Positions 57,331 to 64,000 of a DNA stretch of 64,000 bases are shown here, piece after piece. The translations under genes were made by a program, and so were the position numbers. The stretch comes from Clarkia xantiana subsp. parviflora. Taxonomy: Eukaryota; Streptophyta; Magnoliopsida; Myrtales; Onagraceae. Below the pieces are notes generated by a model. That model saw only the letters and a list, made by a program, of their open reading frames with translations. It ran no database searches and was not told where the DNA came from. The stretch spans positions 33,754,761-33,818,760 of the forward strand of contig JAPTYO010000008.1 of NCBI GenBank assembly GCA_036873135.1, in the 5' to 3' direction. The stretch's first letter is position 1. Each line of letters opens with the position of its first letter.

Positions 57331-57929
57331 TGTTAGATTACATGGAGTAATCACTACAGATACTTAAACAAGGTACATACTAGTAATTAGAATTACGCAG
57401 CGGAAGATTCACACATACCTTTAGGATGATCCGTAGACCCAATATCTTCTCTGGAGGGAGTTCACGATCCTCCGGTCGGGACCCGTAGAGGTTCTTGTTA
57501 GGGAAGCCCTACGTGGTGCAAGCTCCACATCAAAGCCTTTGATCGATTCTTGGTACGTGGACAGATCTCTAGAGAGTTTGCTCGAAGGCAATTTGGCACA
57601 CCCTTGGTGAGGGATATGGTTCGGCCGAACTAGGTGTTATAGAGGGAGTTTTTTCTCTCTAAAACACTCTAATGAGGGAATTATGATTAACCCTAAAAAT
57701 CCCCTAACACCTCTTATTTATAGGAGGACAAAGTGGACAAAAGTCCACTTTACCCCACCTAGAGTTTCAGCCTGCCTATGTATTTGGGGAGACCCAATTT
57801 TGGGCCTCCCATGTCAATTGGGATTTGAGTCTAGCCCAATTACCCTAATGTGACATTTACCCACGTTCATTAGGTAAACTATACATATTATGGGCTACCA
57901 ATTATGGCGCCCATTACCATATGCTTACA
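57331..57929 (-). repeat. E 5' LTR
   Basis: 599 bp next to the primer site (57318-57329); TATA box inverted at 57715-57722. Confidence 0.88.
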
Positions 57930-57934
57930 ACACG

Positions 57935-58075
57935 TTTAAAAAAGGAAGTATCTGAATATGGAAGGTCACGGGGTTGCTAAAAAGAGGCTTAGTTTAAATT
58001 AGGACAGTATATATGCATTTAATAATATGTAATATTCAGAAAATATATAATATATATTTATGGTAATATTCATAA

Positions 58076-58137
<62 letters not shown>

Positions 58138-59251
58138 GAATTATAGGGGTGTATATTGAGGCAATATTGCTTTCCTAATTTTTAGATGCTAATTTACCTA
58201 TAAATAGACCCTAGGTACCATGTAAAAAATACACAGCAATTGAGACTAGAATAAAATATTATTATTTTTAGAAAAACATGTGAAATTTTCTCTTTCTCCC
58301 TCCCAAATTCTTGCATGTGTCTCCGGTGGTGCTGCTGACCCTCTGCCTCGCCGGAAGTCTGGTGTCCCGCCGCCACCGTGCCAGTCTCGCCAGCCGCCAC
58401 GCATCGCCTGCCCGCCATCTCGTCGGAGTTTCCAACAAGGATCTCCCTCGGACCGGCCATAATTTCTGTCCGCCAGTCCCGTCCGCCAATCCCGTCTGCC
58501 AGTCCCGTCCGCCAGTCTGGAGCCAAGTCCGTCGGAATCGCGCGCCTGACTTGTAGTTCGTCGGAGTCATGCCTCCCCCGCCTTGTTGCATCGCCTTCGC
58601 TGCCATATTGTCGTCGCAGATGGGGTCTTGCCGGACTTCTCCTCTGCAGGTAAGTTTTTGTCTGGTGCCGTAGGTTTTTATTTATTTATTTATTTATTTT
58701 TAATTTAATTAATTATTTTCTGTTATTTATTATTATTATCATTATTATATCATATTAATTAGATAGTTTAGATGTAATATAATTAGATATCATGTTTTTA
58801 CGTATATATGACATGTAACTATTAAATTGTATCGTGATTTTGAGCATACTTGGTTTCGTCTAGATTTTATCTCGATAGGAATGTTAGATGCTTAATAGGT
58901 TTTTTTTTTTACTTAGGCGTGTCGTTAATAATTTGCACATGAAAATTAGTTTAATTTTGATATCGCTAGGATAATTCGACGTAGCGCATGTTCTAAACTC
59001 TAAAAAATGGCAAATAGGTTAATTAAGTACTGAAAGGGCGTAATTAAAGAAATAATTTTTCTTGATTCGTAACGGACCCCCGATTTCGAATTTCTGATCG
59101 CAGAATGATTAATATGCTTAGGTATTTAATTTGTTATTTACCTAGGTAATTTAAAGTTTCTAGTTAGCCGTAATTAGCTAGTGGCAATTCTTTAAAAATT
59201 CCATGTTTTTTCAAAACATTTGATTCGCCTCAGGTTAGATTTAGGTCTGAA
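57935..59251 (+). repeat. 3' LTR of A, remainder
   Basis: Matches the 5' LTR of A from about position 67 to the end. It has a longer TA tract (58079-58130), the TATA box (58199-58207), a GC-rich leader (58310-58640) and a consensus-like GCAG|GTAAGT at 58647-58656 that is altered in the 5' LTR. The end reads TCTGAA instead of TCTGACA. Confidence 0.85.
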
Positions 59252-59829
59252 GAAGTCAAAAGCCAAGTGTCTAGACTTAGATGTAATTTGAGGTCCTTGG
59301 GCCTTTCCGATTGTATTTGTGTTGATCCAGAGGAGACCCGAGGTGGCCTTCTTCTTGCTTGGTCGCCACCTATTGTGATTGACAAGTTATTCTCTGATAT
59401 ACATGGAATTCATGTTTCTATTGTCGTCTCGTTCATTGATCCCCCATGGAAGGCCTCATTATTTATGCCCCTCACGATTACGAAAATATGCCTCGCTTCT
59501 GTGAAACCGTTATTGCCTTTAGGAGGACTAGAGATCGTAATATGCCATGGGCGATTATGGGGGACTTCAACGATATGTGGTCCTTAACCGACAAGATAGA
59601 TGGCAACCCAATGTCTACGTCACATGTCCTGAGGGCTCATTCTTGGACTGATGAACTAGGGCTAATTGACTTGGGTTTTGACGGTCAGATTTATACGTGG
59701 TCTAATAGACGCCTTGGGGAGGATAAAATCCGGGAACGTCTATATCAAGGCTTTGGGAATGTGGATTGGCGTATTCGTTTCCCGGAGGCCTTGATGTCTC
59801 ATTTGGAAGAGGTGGCCTATGATCACTGA
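59252..59829 (+). pseudogene. LINE endonuclease domain
   Basis: Beyond A the endonuclease continues SQVSRLRCNLRSLGLSDCIC and GGLLLAWSPP. A frameshift near 59446 leads to GLIIYAPHDYENMPRFCETV, WAIMGDFNDMWS with the catalytic GDFN (59560-59571), and LIDLGFDGQIYTWSNRR. The domain (APE-like) nicks target DNA for target-primed reverse transcription. The SDH motif has degraded to EEVAYDH-stop at 59829. Confidence 0.85.
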
Positions 59830-59861
59830 TTCACTGTCCTCTATTACTTCGCCTGCGACTT

Positions 59862-61114
59862 GTGAATAGCTACTCTGGGTTCCGGCGTCCTTTCCGTTAT
59901 GAATCCATGTGGCTACAACATGCAAGATTTCAATCCTTACTATCTGCCTCTTGGAATGAACCTGTTAGTGGGTCTGGTCTATTCCGTCTTTCACGGAAAT
60001 TATCTCGATTGGCTTCGAAACTGAAGGAGTGGAATAGGTTGGTGTTCGGCCAACTCCTGACAAATATCTCTACACCTCTCTCAAATTTGCACGCGACCCA
60101 GAGTTCTTCTACGGACGAAAGTTCTCTACATGTATTAGAGGAGCGAGTTGAAGAATTGTATCACTACCAAGAGATTATGGGGCGTCAGAAATCCCCTCAA
60201 CTTTGGCTTCTTGAAGGTGACCGTAACACCAAATTCTTCCACGCTTTTACGATCTACAGTCGACGTTTCAAAAGATTGGAACGAATTCTTGTTGGCAGGG
60301 ATGAGTGGCTTACGGGTCCTCTTCTCATTATTCCCTACGTCCATGATTATTATGCCCAGCTTTTCACTTCTTCCATAGACGGTAGTGATCACCGGTTCCC
60401 AGACGCGAATACATTATTTATTCCGGCTATCTCTCAATATTTTATTATCCGTCCAGTTACATATTCTGAAATCTTGAGGGCCTCCAATTAGCTAGGGGCA
60501 GATAAGGCACCTGGTCCTGATGGGTTTATCCTCGTTTCTTTCAACATTCCTGGGGAATAGTAAGCTCGGATGTCCATCGTGCTATTGATGAAATTTTCAC
60601 CACTAGGCTTATGCTTCGAGAAATTTATAACATGTTTCTCATTTAATTCCCAAATGCGATAGTCCCACAATGATGAAGGATTGGCGCCGCATAGGATTGT
60701 GCAATACTACCTATAAAATCATTGCTAAGATCATTTGTATGCGGCTCCGTCCTGTAATGTCATCAATTATATCTCCATATCAATCTGCATTCGTTGCAGG
60801 CCGACTCATTACTGATAACCTCTGGCTGGCGCAAGAACTGGTGCATACGATAAAAAAAACTGTCAACGTGGAAAGATCGGTCTTATGGCGATTAAACTGG
60901 ACATGAGTAAGGCTTATGACCGTGTTGAGTGGAGTTATCTCTGTCAAATCCTGGTTAGAATGAAATTCCCCAACATATTTGTGGAGTGGATTATGCAGTG
61001 TATTTCCCGACATCTCTGGCTGTTCTCCTCAATGGGTACCCACTCCACATTTCATCCCATCTCGAGGTATCCGTCAAGGTGACCCATTATCGCCTTACCT
61101 ATTCATATTGTTTG
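59862..61114 (+). pseudogene. LINE reverse transcriptase, 3'-truncated by G
   Basis: 59862-60491 encodes the connector (YESMWLQHARFQSLLSASWN, LWLLEGDRNTKFFHAFT). Then DKAPGPDGF (60501-60527), [49 protein letters not shown] with the first catalytic aspartate, and [11 protein letters not shown] close to 61100. These are the ordered RT motifs of plant L1 LINEs. Several stops and shifts occur. Element G cuts the frame before the FADD box, and the remainder is outside the window. Confidence 0.87.
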
Positions 61115-62969
61115 TGTAAACACTCGAATATGACCCGGACGTAACGACGTTACACATGATACGTTAAATTCCGGACGCGTCAAGCCACAAAGTCTCCAAA
61201 AATGCTTAAGGGCACATTAGGGAAATTATTATAAAATATATTTTAAATTATTTCGAATATATTTAATATTTTCGGAATATTTAAAAATATATATATAATA
61301 ATTAGTTTTTTATTTTTAGAAAATTATCTGTAAGATATTTATCTCCATATATTATTTTTTGTATTCAAAAAATAATTATCTTTAAAGATATATATCCTTA
61401 GGAATATTCTCTAGAATAATTATCTGTTAGCATTTTTTATTTAAATTTTATATGTAATCTAGACTAGGTTTTTAATATAAATAGAGGTCTAGGGCTACAT
61501 TGTAAAGGGACAGAGAAAAACACCACAAAAAGTAATAATACATTATTTTCTCGAGATCCGCGCACATTTTGTTTTTGTTTTGTTTGTTTTTTCTTTCTTT
61601 CCTGCTTCATCTTCTTCCCGTCGCTCCACTGCAGTAACACCCGTCCAGGTCTCACCGCCAGCGACTGCCCCGCTCGCCACGCCGTCTGTCCTGATCTCCG
61701 GCCATCCGCCGGCCCGTCGCCTGGCCTCTCTCTCTCCTCTCTATCTCTCTCTCTTCTCTCTCTCCCTCTCGTTTTTTTTTCATCCTTCGCCGGTGATTGC
61801 AGCCATCCGCCCCAAGCCACCACCTTCCCATCCGCCTCTGGCTGCCTCACTTCGTCCACCAGCAGCACCCCACGTCCATCGCACCGCCCGTTGCCATGTC
61901 CGTCCCGGCCTTCCATCCGCTGCTTTACCCACCAGAGGTCACCGCATCAGCATCGAGTTCCGACGTCAGCCCGGCAGCCATGCCTTCGTGGTCCCGCTCC
62001 TCCACGGCTCCGACCAGCCAACCAGATCCATCTAACCCTCCAAGTTCCGACCATCCCAGACCACCCCGCTCGCCCGCCGGAAGTCGCCATCTGGACCGTG
62101 CCCTATCGTGCTCCGCCGCGCCACCGGATCTCCAAGAGGTCAGCCCGCCACTGTCTGGAATTTGGCCCTCGGTCGCAACTCTCGCCGCCCAGCCAGGTCT
62201 GACGGAAAACCGTCTATCGGTCCAGTTTCGGCAGCTGTGTTGTCTAAGCCGTCCTCGACTGGCCTGCTGTGCTGCCAACCTGTCTGTCGCCGGTGACCAC
62301 TCTAGCCATAGCAGGTATCGTCGTTGCCTTTCTTTTTTTAATATATTATTATCTTTTTTTTTACATATTTTATTTTACTGATTTGTCCTCTTTATTTATT
62401 ATTAATTATTATATTAAGATAATTAGATTGACATCTTAATTTAATTATAGGTAAATAATGCTAATCACATATTTAGGTTAGTTTAGATTAATTAAATAAT
62501 AAATAGTTAATTGTGTATATTCGCCATGTAGTTCGCGTCTATTTAATTACGTATGTGTATATGTTAGGTTGTGTTTTGATTTAAGTGTGTGGTCATTTTT
62601 ATTGTTTTTTTTTTTTTTTAGATTTCATCTTAAGAGTTATAGAGTATAATTAATTTTATACACTTAGGATTACTTAATTAAATTTTGTACTATTAGATTA
62701 ATCCGGTATAATACTTTAAAAAAATAAAATTGGCATATTAAGCGAATAGAGTACTGAAAGGGCGTAATTAAAATTTATAATTTTAATTCGTAATAGAACC
62801 CCAGAACTCGAATTTTTTATCGTAGACTGATTTAATACCTAAGTGTCTAATTTGTTATTTGCTTAGGTAATTTAGGTTTCTAGTTAGTCTAATAATTAAC
62901 TAGTGGCGACTCTTTCAAAATTGCACGTATTCAAAACGTTATCGACTTAGGTCGGATTCAGGTCTGACA
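61115..62969 (+). repeat. Element G 5' LTR
   Basis: 1855 bp, TGTAAACACTCG to TCTGACA. Same design as the A LTR: AT-rich start, TATAAATAG at 61476-61484, GC- and CT-rich leader (61600-62310), AT-rich end. GTTTG (61110-61114) would be the left target duplication. Confidence 0.87.
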
Positions 62970-63162
62970 ATTTGGCGAGAGGCACCGCCAACAGGCGTCC
63001 CGCCGACAGAGGTTTTATCTTTCCGCACTAGAATAAGCATATGAGCCAAGACTTTGAAGAATTGGAAGAGAATATACTTTCTGGTCAAAATCAGTGTTTC
63101 TTCCTCTTTGGACAAAACCATTCGAATACGTTCTACGGGAGTCCGTCCAAAGAGGGGCAAAC
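62970..63162 (+). other. G internal remnant
   Basis: ATTTGGCGA, the first nine bases after the LTR, is fused to GAGGCACCGCCAACAGG of the 3' minisatellite; about 125 bp of the usual 3' end and the tract AGAGGGGCAAAC follow. Everything from the middle of the primer site to the 3' repeats is deleted. Confidence 0.75.
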
Positions 63163-64000
63163 TGTAAACACTCGATTTGACCCGGACGTAACGACGTTAC
63201 ACATGATACGTCAAATTCCGGACGCGTCAAGCCACAAAGTCTCTTAAAATGCTTAAGGGCACATTAGAGAAATTATTATAAAATATATTTTAAATAATTT
63301 CGAATATATTTAATATTTTCGGAATATTTAAAAATATATATATATATAATAATTAGTTTTTTATTTTTAGAAAATTATCTGTAAGATATTTATCTCCATA
63401 TTATTTTTTTATTCAAAAAATAATTATCTGTAAAGATATATATCCTTAGGAATATTCTCTAGAATAATTATATGTTAGCATTTTTTATTTAAATTTTATA
63501 TGTAATCTAGACTAAGTTTTTAGTATAAATAGGGGTCTAGGGCTACATTGTAAAGGGACACAGAAAAACACCACAAAAAGTAATAATACATTGTTTTCTC
63601 GGGATCCGCGCACATTTTGTTTTTTTTCTTTCCTGCTTCATCTTCTTCCCTTCTCTCCACTGCAGTAACACCCGTCCAGGACTCACCGCCAGCGACTGCC
63701 CCGCTAGCCACGCCGTCCGTCCTGATCTCCAGCCATCCACCGGCCCGTCGCCTGGCTTCTCTCTCTCTCCTCTCTATCTCTCTCTCTCTTCTCTCTCTCC
63801 CTCTCGTTTTTTTTTCATCCTTCGCCGGTGATAGCAGCCGTCCGCCCCAAGCAACCACCTTCCCATCCGCCTCTGGCTGCCTCGCTTCGTCCACCAGCAG
63901 CACCCCACGTCCATCGCACCGCCCGTTGCCATGTCCGTCACGGCCTTCCATCCTCTACTTTACCCACCAGAGGTCACCGCATCAGCATCGAGTTCCGACG
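63163..64000 (+). repeat. Element G 3' LTR, partial
   Basis: Begins TGTAAACACTCGATTTGACC; TATA box at 63524-63532. It runs off the window within the GC-rich leader and matches the 5' LTR closely, with small indels such as in the CTCTCTCT tract. Confidence 0.85.

Larger units (their letters stand above)
41198..57929 (-). mobile_element. Element E: minus-strand copia element, split by F
   Basis: LTRs of 599 bp at both ends (41198-41796 and 57331-57929). In minus sense they start TGTAAACATATGG / TGTAAGCATATGG and end ATCTAACA. The primer site TGGTATCAGAGC is at 57318-57329. Flanks AGACG (41193-41197) and ACACG (57930-57934) are the duplication in the A LTR. Gag is at 55237-54330 and RT-RNase H at about 44330-42900; between them lie F and about 2.1 kb of non-coding sequence. 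There is no protease or integrase. Confidence 0.87.
18635..59251 (+). mobile_element. Element A: Tat/Ogre-like gypsy element, pol-less
   Basis: LTRs of about 1.34 kb (18635-19971 and, split by E, 41131-41197 plus 57935-59251) start TGTAAACACC and end TCTGACA (TCTGAA in the right copy). The site TTTGGCGACTCTGCT after the 5' LTR is the kind used by Tat/Ogre elements. Gag pieces at 20600-20893, 36669-37480 and 37629-39098 match the Ogre gag layout. A polypurine tract (AAAGAGGGGCAAGC) precedes the 3' LTR. Flanks TAAGT (18630-18634) and GAAGT (59252-59256) are the target duplication in the LINE. Without B and E the element is about 8.6 kb and has no protease, RT or integrase. Confidence 0.85.
61115..64000 (+). 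mobile_element. Element G: gypsy LTR pair with almost no interior
   Basis: Related to A by LTR end, 3' internal sequence and polypurine tract, but the LTRs are longer and differ in their first half. The interior is 193 bp. It inserted in the LINE RT; the right end lies beyond the window. Confidence 0.82.

Noticed and set aside
61580..62381. Ser/Pro-rich frames of 100-194 codons in the G LTR (also 63520-63951)
   Set aside because: GC- and CT-rich LTR leader, open on both strands; no motif and no conservation of frame between the two LTRs.

Overview
The window is nuclear DNA of a flowering plant. Every repeat family seen is plant-type (Ty1/copia and Ty3/gypsy LTR retrotransposons with tRNA-Met or TGGCGCC-type primer sites, an L1-like LINE, hAT and Mutator-like elements), and the one host gene is a plant-style acidic histone chaperone. 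I cannot name the species. About 97% of the window is mobile-element DNA. No bacterial gene, rRNA, tRNA or CRISPR array was found.

Layout. 1-710: a CHZ1-like histone chaperone gene. 1503-3276: a Mutator-like foldback element with an 8-bp target duplication. 3371-9754: a 2.2-kb unit present three times in tandem; each unit carries a small foldback MITE with a hAT element inserted in it, and the hAT holds gene-like sequence. 9755-17638: an LTR-internal-LTR-internal-LTR array of a small non-autonomous retroelement ('J', minus strand), itself hit by two copia elements ('H' 10175-12556 and 'I' 12873-15349). 17644-61114: a LINE (endonuclease plus reverse transcriptase ORF2) split by a 40.6-kb block. 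61115-64000: two LTRs of a large gypsy element ('G') separated by only 193 bp.

The 40.6-kb block is a nest that can be unpacked by target-site duplications (TSDs). Level 1: a Tat/Ogre-like gypsy element 'A' (18635-59251) sits in the LINE endonuclease (TSD TAAGT/GAAGT). Level 2, inside A: a non-coding LARD-like element 'B' (21370-36663, TSD CTCAC) and a minus-strand copia element 'E' (41198-57929, TSD AGACG/ACACG). Level 3: inside B, a gypsy element 'C' (27040-33488, GGAAA/GGAAG) and a small TRIM-like element 'D' (24174-26100, AAGGG/AATGG); inside E, a second copy of the same copia family in the opposite orientation, 'F' (45066-53250, ACATG/ACATG).

I recognised no integrase in any of the ten LTR elements, and no complete pol. 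Copies that nevertheless inserted with TSDs were presumably mobilised by proteins from elsewhere. The most unusual pieces are: element C, where gag-protease is followed not by pol but by a satellite and a spliced-looking coiled-coil ORF on the opposite strand; element J, which carries one unrecognised ~208-codon ORF ending in its polypurine tract; the E/F lineage, where about 1.8-2.1 kb of non-coding DNA lies between gag and reverse transcriptase; and the triplicated hAT-in-MITE unit. All letters A-J are labels used only here.
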